64,000 bases of DNA, from contig NC_033556.1 in the NCBI RefSeq assembly GCF_001680005.1, forward strand, positions 186,001-250,000, read 5' to 3'. A program made the translations under genes and the position numbers. Position 1 is the first letter of the stretch, and every line of letters starts with the position of its first letter. Below the pieces are notes generated by a model, which saw nothing but the letters and a program-made list of their open reading frames with translations, did no database searches and had not been told where the DNA came from. The stretch comes from Plasmodium coatneyi. Taxonomy: Eukaryota > Apicomplexa > Aconoidasida > Haemosporida > Plasmodiidae. Shown one piece after another: positions 1 to 10,315 of this stretch.

Positions 1-788
1 AAATGGAGGCAAAAATAAAAAAGGAAGAAGAAGATATGGAGGTAAAATGGAAAGACAAAAGAGCAGCAATCAGGCAAAAAATAGCCAAGAACCCATCGAA
101 AGACATTTTACCCGGTATAGGCCCATTCTACGACCACGACAAAATCCTCTTGGATAAAAAGTTGGATATTATAGATATGAATTATGAGAAGTGTAAATTT
201 AATAAGAAGAAACGATGGAAAGCTATGAGGGAATCTTATCGTAAAGAGCTCAATAAGCTACAGAAGAAACAGGACGAGAGGAAAATGAAGAAGTGCGTAC
301 GAATGTTTTGGTTTGAGGAGAAGTGGAATTTTGGACCCACAACAGTAAGAGGATTCTTGAAACAGAAACGACGGAAATGCGATTTACAGGAAATGTATTG
401 TACCACGAATGAAAAGTTAAAAGAAAGAAAGGAAGGGAAGGATGAAACGGAAGGAGCAGAGGAGGTTGGAGGAAGTGAAAAAGAAGAAGAGGAAGAACTC
501 GACGTGGACAAGGATAGTTATGATGACAAGGATGACGATGATGATGACGACGAATCAGCGGACGACTCACTCACCGAAGAAGAAAGCGAAGTGGATGAAA
601 CGGAAAATGATGACGATGAGGAAGAAGAAGAAGAGGAAGCGGAGGAAGAAGAAGTAGACGATGATAGTGACGAGGAGGACGACGATGAGGATGAGGAAGA
701 TGATGAAGGTGATACAGAGGAGGAGGATAAGCAGGACGATACGGACGAGGACGATGATGGGTATTATGAAAATTATGATTATTATTAG
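1..788 (+). CDS. Acid-tailed protein of unknown function, 3' part (5' end outside window)
   Basis: The frame is open from the window edge, and the first ATG at base 3 is probably internal. The visible 261 residues have a basic, charged, probably helical part (about residues 1-140, with Trp in KKKRWKAMRESY and FWFEEKWNFGP), then an extreme Asp/Glu tract (about 145-250) and a Tyr-rich end (GYYENYDYY). No domain is recognised; the charged helical body with an acidic tail resembles exported Plasmodium proteins, but no signal or PEXEL can be seen because the 5' end is missing. The reading frame ends at TAG (786-788), yet the same frame continues for 17 more codons in the same Tyr-rich style to TAA at 840-842. 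The TAG may therefore be a recent nonsense change, an assembly error or a readthrough site. Coding is likely; function is unknown. Confidence 0.6.
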   Translation, partial: MEAKIKKEEEDMEVKWKDKRAAIRQKIAKNPSKDILPGIGPFYDHDKILLDKKLDIIDMNYEKCKFNKKKRWKAMRESYRKELNKLQKKQDERKMKKCVRMFWFEEKWNFGPTTVRGFLKQKRRKCDLQEMYCTTNEKLKERKEGKDETEGAEEVGGSEKEEEEELDVDKDSYDDKDDDDDDDESADDSLTEEESEVDETENDDDEEEEEEEAEEEEVDDDSDEEDDDEDEEDDEGDTEEEDKQDDTDEDDDGYYENYDYY

Positions 789-842
789 GATTATAACAGT
801 TCCATTTACGGCTACTACGACAAGAATGATTATTATTCTTAA

Positions 843-1198
843 ACGCTTTGTTTTGAAATGATCGATGCAGCATTTTTCACAATTTTGTTAACCTTAATGA
901 TAAAATAAGTCGCATCGACATGTAAAAAAATGTGAACAGAGTTTTGAGCTCATTAATAAATTAGGAGGACGGAATTTTTTGTAAAAATTGTTTTTAACTG
1001 TTCATAATGGTTGATAATTATTACCCCCCAAAAAAAAAGAAATGAAGGAAAGTTTAGGAATGAGCACATGGGCAAGTGCAAATTTAAATCCTGTGTAAAG
1101 TTTTTACGCATTACATAAATATATCGTAAATGGGCATACGTTTACGCCCCCCGCCACTGAGTGTGTCCCCTCCCGTGCGCATTAGTATATACCCCTTT

Positions 1199-1229
<31 letters not shown>

Positions 1230-2767
1230 GTGTGTGTTCCTCAAATGCGTAACACGAATATTATAAACCAACTACCCCCCCGGCGGGGGCGCGGGCATAG
1301 TAAATTAAATTTTGTAGAAGCGTGGCAACAGATATTTGGAACGCGCCCAAACGGATTTTCCACTTTATGGTAAACCACACGGGGAAGAAAAATGCCAGGG
1401 GGGCCATATTCTCCCCCGTATTCTTTTTGCACAATTTGCGCATGTATATAAATATAATTGTGTATATGTGTAATTACGTGTATGTGCACTTTCTATGAGC
1501 ATGCAAGATTTCCCACGACACGTCTCTCCACACATAGAGAGAACAATCACCGCAGAAGGTACCATAGAACGGAAAAAAAAGGGGGGGTTCGACTGCCCAT
1601 TTTCTCTTTTTTTCCTTGTTTTGCTCTTTAATTCCCTTTTTGTCAAATAAGTGTAAAATGTGCTTTTGATGGCGTGGCAACATTCATGTTATGCTTTAGA
1701 CCACCAACTGTGCATCTTTCTTAACCAGTTTTTCTTTTTTTGCGCAAAAAAAAAAGAAAAAGGATATTTATAAAGGATTCGCGGGAAGAACAGATAACAC
1801 AATTTTTCCGCATTAAGTAATGTCTCACATTCTGATGATTACATTTTTAATAAATAAATGTATAAAATTATGTTCCATGAAAATAGTTCCCCTACCCCCT
1901 TTTTTTTTTTTTTCTTTCTTTCTTTTTTTTGGTTTATATTGAGAAAAAAAGGAGTGGCTTGGCTTTTCCTCCTGCTTCTACTGCTTTTTTTTTTTTTTTT
2001 TGCACAAAGTTGTTAATTTAGCCAGTTGTCCATTTCTAGAGCCCCCACCAAAACACCACATGTATCACAATGCGCGCTTTTTCTCCTGCCCGCAAAAAAA
2101 AAGTGTATTCATACAAAAAAAAAGGAACTGTGTACACAATTACACAAATTTTTTACCATGTCACACATGTCTGTGTATACGAAAAAAATAAAATGATAAG
2201 GACAAACTGGCACAACAAAAGAAGAAAAAAAAAAAAAAGAATGAAAAGGAAAGAAAAGAATGAAAAGAAAAAAAAGGGGGTTAGGATTCTGCGTTTAAGG
2301 TTCCGGGTTTCAGGGTATAAGAACAACAATGTGGCCTGGTGTTCAGCTGTTTTATGGAGGGATATACATCTAAGGTGTGAATACAAAAAAAAGGAAAAAA
2401 TTAAATTGAATTGATTTGAATTGAATTAATTCATAATATTAAAAAAAAAAAAAAAAGAAAGAAATATATATAGAGCGTCCATAATACTTTTAATTCAAAA
2501 ATATAAGCTTCCCATAAGCGTGAAGCTTGTCATGCATGCCATTATAAAATATTCCGTAAAATAATAACTACGGTTGTTCATGGTAAAAATAATATAAACA
2601 GAAAGAGAAATTTCAATTATGTTATAATTGAGCAAAAGGAAAAATTTAATGTGTATGAATTAAAAGTTCAGTTCTTTTCGGTCGCGGATTAGGGTTTCAC
2701 GGAAAGGAACCTATTTAATGCCACCTAAACCCATGAAGGAATCAGCAAAGGGTGCGTACATGAAGTC
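843..2767. other. Intergenic, low-complexity, with telomere-like relics
   Basis: No convincing gene. The stretch is dominated by long T and A homopolymers (for example 1199-1229, 1901-1930, 1986-2001, 2226-2240). Degenerate telomere-type heptad sequence occurs at 2278-2317 (GGGTTAGGATTC, then GGGTTTCAGGG) and 2689-2699 (TTAGGGTTTCA). Short open frames here are homopolymer by-products. Confidence 0.6.
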
Positions 2768-4727
2768 CTAATCTTTTTTATTCTTTACTTGTTGTCCAGT
2801 TGTTTTTTTAGTTGCTTTTCTGCTGGAATCTTTTCTCTCTTGAACTTGTTGTTGCTCAGTTGGTTTTTTAGGTCCTCCTTTTTCGGTAGTTTCTTTTTTC
2901 TCTTGAACTTGTTGTTGCTCAGTTGGTTTTTTAGGTCCTCCTTTTTCGGTAGTTTCTTTTTTCTCTTGAACTTGTCGTTGCTCAGTTGGTTTTTTAGGTC
3001 CTCCTTTTTCGGTAGTTTCTTTTTTCTCTTGGACCTGTTGTTCAGTTGGCTTTTGAGCTCCTGTTCCTGTAGGATCTTTTTTCCTCTGTATTTTGTTAGA
3101 TGATTGTTTAGTACCTCTTCCGGCCTTTTCCTCCCCTACTTCCTCTTGCTCTAATAATTTTTCTAATAGGAGCTTATATTTCCTGTTATCTGTTGCTTTT
3201 TTTTCAGCACTATAGGGTTTCCTCTTATCTCTAGCGGCTTCCTCTTTCGCAAGTTGCTGCAATAATTCTTTAGCTGAACATTTACTCCATGGCGAACCTT
3301 CTGCATTTCCGTTTTTACTTGAAGTAGCATTAGAATCATCCTTATTTTGGGCGCCATCTACAGTCTCCGCTTCTTGAGAACCAGGAGCTTTATTATTGGA
3401 CTCAGAAGCCCCTTCCTTAACTTCAGTAACTTTCTCTTTTTTCCCTTTTTTCTGAAATAAATCTTTAAGTGAGGATTTATTTTTTGATGGAGATGCTGCT
3501 TTTTTGTTCTTACTTGAAGTAACATTAGGATCATTCTTATTTCCTTGACCACCAGGAGCTTTATTTTCAGAAACACTTGGGGCTTTATTTTCTAATTCAG
3601 TTGGGGATTTATTTTCTCCTTCAGTTGGGGATTTATTTTCTACTTCAGTTGGGGATTTATTTTCTACTTCAGTTGGGGATTTATTTTCTCCTTCAGTTGG
3701 AGCTTTATTTTCTAATTCAGTTGGGGTTTTATTTTCTAATTCAGTTGGGGTTTTATTTTCTACTTCAGTTGGGGTTTTATTTTCTACTTCAGTTGGGTCT
3801 CTATTTTCTACTTCAGTTGGGTCTCTATTTTCTACTTCAGTCGGGTCTTTATTTTCTAATTCAGTTGGGGTTTTATTTTCTAATTCAGTTGGGGTTTTAT
3901 TTTCTAATTCAGTTGGGGTTTTATTTTCTACTTCAGTTGGGTCTTTATTTTCTACTTCACTTGGGTCTTTATTTTCTGCTTCAGTTGGAACTTTATTTTC
4001 TACTTCAGTTGGGGTTTTATTTTCTACTTCATTTGGGTCTTTATTTTCTACTTCAGTTGGGTCTTTATTTTCTGCTTCAGTTGGAGCTTTATTTTCTACT
4101 TCAGTTGGGGTTTTATTTCCGGAGCCGGAGGCCTCTTTCTTAACTTCAAGAACTTTCTCTTTTTTCCCTTGTTTCTGAAATAAATCTTTAAGTGAGGATT
4201 TACTTTGTGATGGAACTTGCTCTGTTTCCAGTGTTAAGTTCCTAGCAACTCTATTATTTGGTTTTAATGTCGCAGGACCATTCTGTCTTCCAAAGTCATC
4301 TTGGTGCTGGAAGGTACAGGTAAGGGAAAAGGTGAATGTATAGAAAATAGAAGAAAAAAAATGGAGGAAAAAAAAAGGAAAAGGAGTAAATATGCATGTA
4401 ATAGTATGTACGATAACATACTATGCGTATGGGACATGTGTATAACACTTGCGACATCATGGTGATGCGCATCTATATTATTAAGCATCGCCCTCCTTTA
4501 TTTTGCCTCTGTTTGGGTGTAGTACTCACCTTTAAAAAGATAAAAGCAAGAACAAAAAACAACATCGCAGTTCTTTTGGTGAAGAAGAAGGAAGATCCTC
4601 CTTGTGCACCTTCCTTTTTTTCATCCACTCCATTTTCCTTACTAGATGCTGCAATGTGGCCGCTACCACTTTGGGATGACAACGCTCCTGGTAATGCGGA
4701 GCTGATTACTTTTTTTGAGTGTACCAT
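2768..4727 (-). CDS. Two-exon Plasmodium exported protein with two repeat arrays
   Basis: Exon 1 is 4530-4727 (66 codons) and exon 2 is 4306-2768, separated by a 223-base GTGAGT...CAG intron in phase 0; the product is 578 aa. The layout is that of exported malaria proteins: a recessed hydrophobic segment near the end of exon 1 (AMLFFVLAFIFL, about residues 54-65), an intron directly after it, then near the start of exon 2 a PEXEL-like site R88-N-L90-T-L-E93. Position 5 is Leu rather than Glu/Gln/Asp, so the site is non-canonical. Exon 2 then has a lysine-rich block (SSLKDLFQK.GKKEKV), about 22 copies of an 8-residue repeat TEVENKTP, a second copy of the SSLKDLFQK block, a charged spacer containing the only WSKC motif, and 21-residue repeats of the type GGPKKPTEQQQVQEKKETTEK, ending KNKKD. 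Probably sent to the host red cell; partner and function unknown. Confidence 0.85.
2842..3060 (-). repeat. 63-bp in-frame tandem repeat (21 residues)
   Basis: Three full 63-base units start at 2842, 2905 and 2968, with a partial unit from 3031. They encode a Lys/Glu/Gln-rich 21-mer (KKPTEQQQVQ, EKKETTEKGGP). Units differ by only one or two bases (for example Gln to Arg in one copy), indicating recent expansion. Confidence 0.9.
3577..4116 (-). repeat. 24-bp in-frame tandem repeat (8 residues, TEVENKTP type)
   Basis: About 22 units of 24 bases. The variable position is mostly Thr, Asp, Ser or Ala (ENKTP, ENKDP, ENKSP, ENKAP), and Val alternates with Leu, Ala or Gly. The opposite strand is also open through the array and reads as a hydrophobic repeat, a by-product of the period. 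Confidence 0.9.
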
Positions 4728-6599
4728 GTTGTGTTATGGATGTTATATATGCCAAAAGGAGGTATTTGTGAGTATTTAATTAAATCGTAGTTAGAAACAA
4801 ATTATATTGAAGAAGCAATACAAAAATAAAATATATCAGCCCGAAATAAATTAAAACAAAAAGAGTAAAAGGTACAATTTTAAAAAGGGAATAATATAGT
4901 ATGAAAGAAAAAAATACAAAATTTTATATCAATTCGACATTTTCTTTTTTTATTCTAAAAAAAATATTTATTGTAATATATAGGAAAAAGAAGTGTCTAC
5001 CAGTAGAATGGTTCTCTTTTCTTTTTTTTTCATAATATAATATTTTTTCAATAGTAGATGAAAAAAAAAAAAAAAAAAAAAAAAAATGAAGTGTCTATCA
5101 GTTTGAGGGTTTCTTTTTTTTTTTTTTTTTTTAAATATTTTTCTATATTATAAATAAAAAAGTTTTCTGCCAACAATTAAATTAAAACTAATGGACCGTA
5201 CAATTAAAAAAATATTTTTATGTCCAAAAAAAAAAAAAAAAAAAAAGGAAGTACAAGATAGATAAATACTGGTAGATGAATTCTTATTCACGGATCTGCT
5301 AGCTGTCGTTAATTATAAAACAAGAACATATACATTGCGAATGTATGTTTATTTAAATTTTTCTTTTTTTGCATGCAGTCCATCCATTCACAACAGATTA
5401 AAGCATTGTTCTTGACATAGCAATATTATTTTATGAAAAAATAAAAAAGGACCTAAGTAATATATGCGCATATACTGCATGAATACATACGGAACTCATA
5501 GAACACATAATTAAAAGTATGTACAACAATTTATGTACATGTTTTATTTTTATTAAAATACAAATATATAAATTTGCCCCGAAAATAATTTTTTTCTAAT
5601 GCATGTAATAATAAACTTTTTATTACAGAACTAATCTTAAAAAAAAAAAAAAGTAGGGTTAGGAAGAGGAACTCTTTTACCTATGTAATATTTATCCAAT
5701 ATATATATAACTGATTAGTACTTACATAATTTCAAACATATATAAATTATACATCTATGAATAGTTATATTATCGTAATGAAAATACCATTATTCCTATA
5801 TTCAATTAAGGATCTATTATAAAGAATTTATATATGATACGAATTAATTTTAGTCTGTGTAATGTATATTCTATTACCATTTTTTCAAGCTTTTAGGTTA
5901 AGTTATATTATTACAATGGCAATGTTAATAATAAGTTACCGTTTAAAGGACAAGTGCAATTTCTTTCATTAATATGCTCTCCTTTTTCTTTCTAATTATA
6001 TTTAATTGTAACCTCTTCGGCCTTATTATAAATAGTACATAGAGTAACATTCTTTCTATAATAATCTCTAAATGAAGTATCAAAAAAAAAAAAACTAAAC
6101 GCCCCCCCCTTTCTATATACCCTAAAGGGGAAACAACATTATGTACAAAATTTACTGCTTGAGGATTATGTATAGCACCTATTCTATATGTTCTCATGTG
6201 TACAATTCATAAACATATGACATTGTATAACACTCAAATGGAACATAAAAAAGGAGAACAAGTGGTCAACATCAGTCATGGTAACATTTATTATGATCAC
6301 ACCTGCCACGGTAGTACAAGTACACACGTTATTCAAAATGAATACTACCCTTTCACGGACGGGAAAAAGAATTTATGCACTGCTCATAACCAACATTCTA
6401 TTTTAACTATTATATATTCTGATGTGAGAACTGAAGAAATACAAATTACATATTAAAAGAAAAAAAAATACAAACATATATCTTACATGATAGATAAGCG
6501 GAAAAATGAGCACACACCCTATGTGTGCTCACAAAGTCCATACTACTGTAGGTCCCCCATAAATGTGTTCTCACGTAATATTAACTAATTGGGGCAAAT
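4728..6599. other. AT-rich intergenic / probable promoter of the exported-protein gene
   Basis: Contains long A/T homopolymers (5058-5084, 5115-5132, 5225-5246), a telomere-like TAGGGTTAGG at 5654-5663 and a perfect hairpin at 6507-6531. The open frames at 5943-6197 (-) and 6196-6456 (+) have no recognisable features and are not called. Confidence 0.5.
6507..6531. other. Perfect 10-bp hairpin, 5-base loop
   Basis: TGAGCACACA, CCCTA, TGTGTGCTCA. It is more G/C-rich than the surrounding AT-rich sequence. Could be a transcript-end structure or chance; no gene abuts it. Confidence 0.6.
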
Positions 6600-7200
6600 A
6601 CCATATTACCCTTCAAGGTTCCATGGTTGGAAGGGAAGGATTTGTACTATAGTATCCCTATAAATTATTCATACGAGCATCCTTAATTTCCTTTCCTTCC
6701 CTTCTTTAGGGAAGGCAATGTTCCCATCCCTTCCTTCTTCCTTCCCTCCCTAGGAAGGTAATGTTCCCCTTCCTCGAGGATGATAAGGAATATTTTTCTT
6801 CATTCTTAGAAAGGTATGTTCCCCTTTGGGAAGTTAATGTTGTTCCCTTCCATCCACCCTAACACTACCTTCCTTCCCTAGTTCGTCCTTCCCATCACTT
6901 TCTTTCCTTCCGTAGACCACTTTTCCTCCTCCTCAGACACTCCTTCCTTCCACTCCTAATAACCTTCCTTCCCTTCTTTACCCTCCTTCCTCTTTCCTTC
7001 CACTCCTAATAACCTTCCTTCCCTCCTTTACCCTCCTTCCTCTTTCCTTCCACTCCTAATAACCTTCCTTCCCTCCTTTACCCTCCTTCCTCTTTCCTTC
7101 CACCCCTAACTGCGGTTCATCCTAACAAAGGTTGTTCCTTCCTCCTTCAAACAACAAGGGTTCCTCCCTTCCTCCTCCTCAGACAGCGGTTCAACACTGT
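6600..7200. repeat. CT-rich minisatellite region with 50-bp tandem repeat
   Basis: A pyrimidine-rich strand built of CTTCC/CCTTCC words. A 50-base unit beginning CACTCCTAATAACC is repeated three times in near-perfect form (6951-7000, 7001-7050, 7051-7100) with a decayed fourth start at 7101. The base style is similar to the reverse complement of 11000-11120 (AAGGAAGG words), which lies in the region upstream of an orphan KIR tail exon. This block may likewise be a remnant of a variant-gene intron, though no exon is visible beside it. Confidence 0.75.
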
Positions 7201-7873
7201 TCACTGTGGTTCATAATGCTTTAGTTTGTACCTAGTCGTACGCTCAAATAGATATATACCATAAAGGTAACAATGGCAAAACCACTATACCGTTTCGTTC
7301 ATATTTCGTTGCATCCCTTTCTGAATCCAATGTTAACCTTTCATCCGCACGCGATAAGGCAAACAAGTAGGCACATTTTTTTTCTACACAAAAAGGGGGC
7401 GAAGTAATTTAACGTCGGCTTTTTTTTTATTTGGCAATTTTTTTTTTTTTTTTTTTCTATCGTATATTTTGACACACCATGTGACAGAGCGGTGCGACGG
7501 ATAAATAAAGAAAAAAAAGAAGTACGAAAAAAATGAGCAGAAAGTGAAGCAGGAAAAAGGAAAAATACAAGTAGGCAGGGAGTTGAAAAAAGATGAAAAC
7601 CTGACCAGATGGTCAAGAAAAGAAACATTATGAAGAGGTTGTAAAGCAGGAAAAATATCTCTGCTGTTCCGGTATGGAATTTGCTGTGCCAGAATGAATG
7701 GAACCACGCAAGGGCAGATACAGCTAGCAGAGAAGAAGAAAGGATCGAATGATCCAACTGCCGGGCGAACTTGCGGAGCAGCCCCCAAGTAGCTCTAATA
7801 CAACCACCAACCATTTAGCAGGAAGCACCCCACGAGCACACACGGAACAAACGCCGCACGTATAAACCGAAAG
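7201..7873. other. Intergenic, 5' flank of the cytochrome c gene
   Basis: Contains a T-run at 7437-7456 and purine-rich sequence before the cytochrome c start. Open frames on the minus strand (7341-7814) overlap the promoter and show no domain. Nothing else seen. Confidence 0.4.
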
Positions 7874-8338
7874 ATGAATTTGGCCAAGAATAAAAAGAAC
7901 AACCTGATAGAGGATGAGCTACCAAACGATTTTGTACTACCTAAGGGGGACAAAGTAAAAGGGGAGAAACTATTCAAGAAGCACTGTAAGCAATGTCACT
8001 CCATAGCCCCAGACAACACACAATCCAATTCAGGATTCACAAGTTGGGGTCCCTCTTTATTTAATGTTTATAACAGAACTGCTGGAATGAGCAAAGGCAA
8101 TTCGCCTTTTCAAGTATCACCTGATATGCACGCATCGGGCATTATATGGAATGACTTAAATTTAATGAAGTACATGAAGAACCCTAAAGATTTTGTAGAA
8201 GCAAACATTGGTATGAACTTTAAAGGAATTTCAAATTTTCAAGATAGGGTTGACATCGTTCATTATTTAAAAACCCTTACGTATGATGATCCACATGGGA
8301 AAGAAATTGTCGACAAATTTTCCAAAAAAGAAAAATAA
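7874..8338 (+). CDS. Cytochrome c family protein (probably the divergent cytochrome c2 type)
   Basis: A single-exon 154-aa protein. It carries one class I cytochrome c fold: haem attachment C38-K-Q-C41-H42 preceded by GEKLFKKH, the WGPSLFNVYNR segment matching the conserved GPNLxGxxGR region, and Met114 in NIGMNFKGI as likely sixth haem ligand. The final helix is DRVDIVHYLKTL. It should carry electrons between the bc1 complex and cytochrome oxidase in the mitochondrial intermembrane space. The protein is longer than usual (about 105-115 aa) because of an N-terminal charged extension and a C-terminal lysine-rich tail. It departs from canonical eukaryotic cytochrome c (no MIFAGIKK), hence the c2-type reading. 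There is no cleavable signal, as expected for a cytochrome c. It sits alone among variant and exported genes. Confidence 0.88.
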   Translation: MNLAKNKKNNLIEDELPNDFVLPKGDKVKGEKLFKKHCKQCHSIAPDNTQSNSGFTSWGPSLFNVYNRTAGMSKGNSPFQVSPDMHASGIIWNDLNLMKYMKNPKDFVEANIGMNFKGISNFQDRVDIVHYLKTLTYDDPHGKEIVDKFSKKEK

Positions 8339-8562
8339 CACTTTTACCTTGCCGGTCTGTACGCAAGAGGGTAAAAAGGAAAAAAAAAAAACTCACTATT
8401 TAGGAATGTGTTCCACCGTGTATGTTACACTACTTTTTTTCTTTTTTAAAGTGCGCGGTGCATAGCGACAAAAAAAGTCCAAAAAAAAAGGAGGAAAAAA
8501 AAAAAAAAAAAAATGAAAGATTGCCAAAGAGAGATCACTGAAACAGCCTAGCTTTTTTTCAG

Positions 8563-9058
8563 GAAGAACAGAATAATTATGAGCTTGTCCAAGAGGACGA
8601 CGATGACATGGACAATTTTTTAAGAACGATAGGGATGTAGTTAACGGTGACGCGGAGCAGCCGAACAGCACAGCCGCTGCGACAGATGCTACGAATGTTA
8701 GGGACGACCACCTAGGAAGCAATGCAGACGGGGATGATGACAATGATGATGAAGATGACCATGTTGGTGATGATGACGAAGAAGATGATAACCATGATGA
8801 TGATGATGGTGGCTACTCAAATGCCAGTGATGTGCAGACGGAGGAACGCAATGGGAAACAACACGAAAAGGACGGGAAATAAAGAGACACAACTGGATAA
8901 GAGCAGTAACAAGAACTTGTTCTATTCTGGAAAATTGCCCGATAGGGGAAAGAGCAAAACTGAAAATGAGAGTAATAAGAGCAGCATAACCGGAAACGTT
9001 TTTTAGGGACACATATGATGAATATTATCCGGGTTATAGGAAGAGCGGTTTTTTTTAA
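8563..9058 (+). pseudogene. Frame-broken low-complexity coding remnant
   Basis: A splice-acceptor-like CTTTTTTTCAG (ending 8562) is followed by coding-style sequence that changes frame several times. Frame A runs from EEQNNYELVQEDDDDMDNF to a stop after a T6 run (8616-8621). One base off, a second frame reads an Asn/Asp/Gly-rich stretch (NGDAEQPNSTAAATDA, later DDDEEDDNHDDDDGGYSN) to TAA at 8880. The next frame continues KETQLDKSSNKNLFYSGK to TAG just after a T run near 9000, and the last frame gives RDTYDEYYPGYRKSGFF and TAA at 9056. Each break is at or near a homopolymer or short repeat, so this is either a decayed gene or a real gene damaged by assembly indels. The acid-plus-Tyr style resembles the tail of the protein at the left window edge. 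No upstream exon found; function unknown. Confidence 0.5.
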
Positions 9059-9991
9059 GTGTACCAGTGTGGTCTCCCCCACTCCTTATTCTTTTTTTCT
9101 TTTTTTTTTGTAATTTTTTTAAACACATTTTAAGTTAGAAGAAAAAGGAAAGGTGTCATTATTTTTTTGTTTTCATGGAATAAAATTAGCGAGAAAAATA
9201 AGGGGAAACACAGAGAAGGTCATGGTGACTAAGCTTGGCGCGTTTATATAGACATAATTCCTTAAGGAGAAATGTTTCCATCCCCTTGGGTGTGCATAAA
9301 CAGTGGCATAAAGCCTGCGAGGATGTAGTTACATGGTAAATTTTTATACTGGATGGGCCTCCAATGGCGCAGAAATTGGAGTAAATTATGTTCCTCCTTT
9401 CCCGCGTTATATATGTTGTCACAGAAAGCATTGCAGCGTTATCCCTTTTCATCATAATAAGCAGATTTATTCAATCAGGGGCACCAAGATTTTTTCTCGT
9501 ATGTGTTTGAGGGAATGATTGAAAAGTAGGCAACCTTGTCCTAATACGGATCCCATTTGAAGGATACAACTCAAAGAGGTTCGCATTAGCCCACGGAGAC
9601 ATGCAAATATATGCATATGAATACAGGCACGTGCATTAACGGATGGGCTAAAACACGGCATCCGCCTACCTCCATGTGGCGAACATTTTTTTTGTGTGTT
9701 ATTTTAAATTAAAGGTGTTTTCTTTTTTTTTTTTCTCCCATCCCCACTTGGAGTATTCCTTCCCGTATGCAACTGTACATACATATAAATGAAGGAAAAA
9801 GAAGAAAGTAAAGATAAAAAAAAAAAAAAAAAAAGAAGAGAAAAAATAAGAAGGAAAGGGAAAGAAAGGAAAAATTGTCATTTTTGCTTCTTACCTTTGT
9901 ATGAACTATGCGCACTTATTTATGTTCACGCAAGGAAGAAATATTTCACATTCTAATGTGCGTTACATGGGAATGTTACATTACAATGGTG
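9059..9991. other. Intergenic, no gene seen
   Basis: AT-rich with homopolymers (9731-9742, 9817-9835). The small open frames have no domain, signal or splice pattern. It forms the 3' flank of the orphan minus-strand KIR tail exon. Confidence 0.45.
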
Positions 9992-10276
9992 TTACATGTT
10001 TTGATAACCTATTTTTGGAAGACCTGGCTCATTATTTCCTTTTGCTCTTGTTCTTTTATCCCTGTTAGGCTGCTCTGTATAAGCAGCACGAGAACGTAGT
10101 GTGGTGGAATTTTCTGCTGCTGGACCTATTGTTGTTGAAGTGTCCGTTGAGTCGTATGTTGAATCATTCTCTGTTAGAGTATCAAAGTCGCTTTCAACTA
10201 CCGTTCTTCTTTTTTTCCTATTTCTTCCTGCGCTGCTTCCACAGTGGTTACGAAACCAGGAGGGTAAGGAAGTATA
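9992..10276 (-). pseudogene. Orphan KIR/PIR cytoplasmic-tail exon
   Basis: Reading the minus strand, a CTTCCTTTCAG acceptor is followed at 10276 by a 94-codon open exon that begins YTSLPSWF, continues with a basic stretch (GRNRKKRRTVV) and a Ser/Thr/Asp-rich region (TLTENDSTYDSTDTSTT), and ends KIGYQNM then TAA (9992-9994). The two complete KIR genes in this window have tail exons with the same plan: YTS start after TTCAG or TTAG, basic cluster, then an S/T/D/E-rich segment. So this is a KIR last exon. Upstream on the minus strand there is only tandem repeat to about 11.35 kb and then about 1.2 kb without a PIR head or the IIPSAVGG...FFLY membrane exon. It is therefore a relic of a deleted or rearranged KIR gene, or an exon whose partner lies far away. 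Confidence 0.8.
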
Positions 10277-10315
10277 CTGAAAGGAAGAAAAGAAGGAATG
10301 AGAAGGCGGGTTAGA

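Noticed and set aside
1585..1600. tRNA T-arm-like GGTTCGACTGCC
   Set aside because: No matching acceptor, D or anticodon arms around it.
3577..4143. 188-codon plus-strand ORF of hydrophobic 8-mer repeats (LGLYFLLQ type)
   Set aside because: It is the antisense of the TEVENKTP array; the minus strand has a complete two-exon exported-protein structure.
8722..9006. ORF starting with Met-rich repeats (MMTMMMKM)
   Set aside because: The first half is an off-frame reading of GATGAT acid repeats; only its second half is coding-like and is included in the broken gene call.
9992..10276. Orphan exon considered as a SICAvar tail
   Set aside because: The YTS start, basic cluster and short S/T/D-rich end match the KIR tails in this window; SICAvar tails are longer and different in pattern as recalled.
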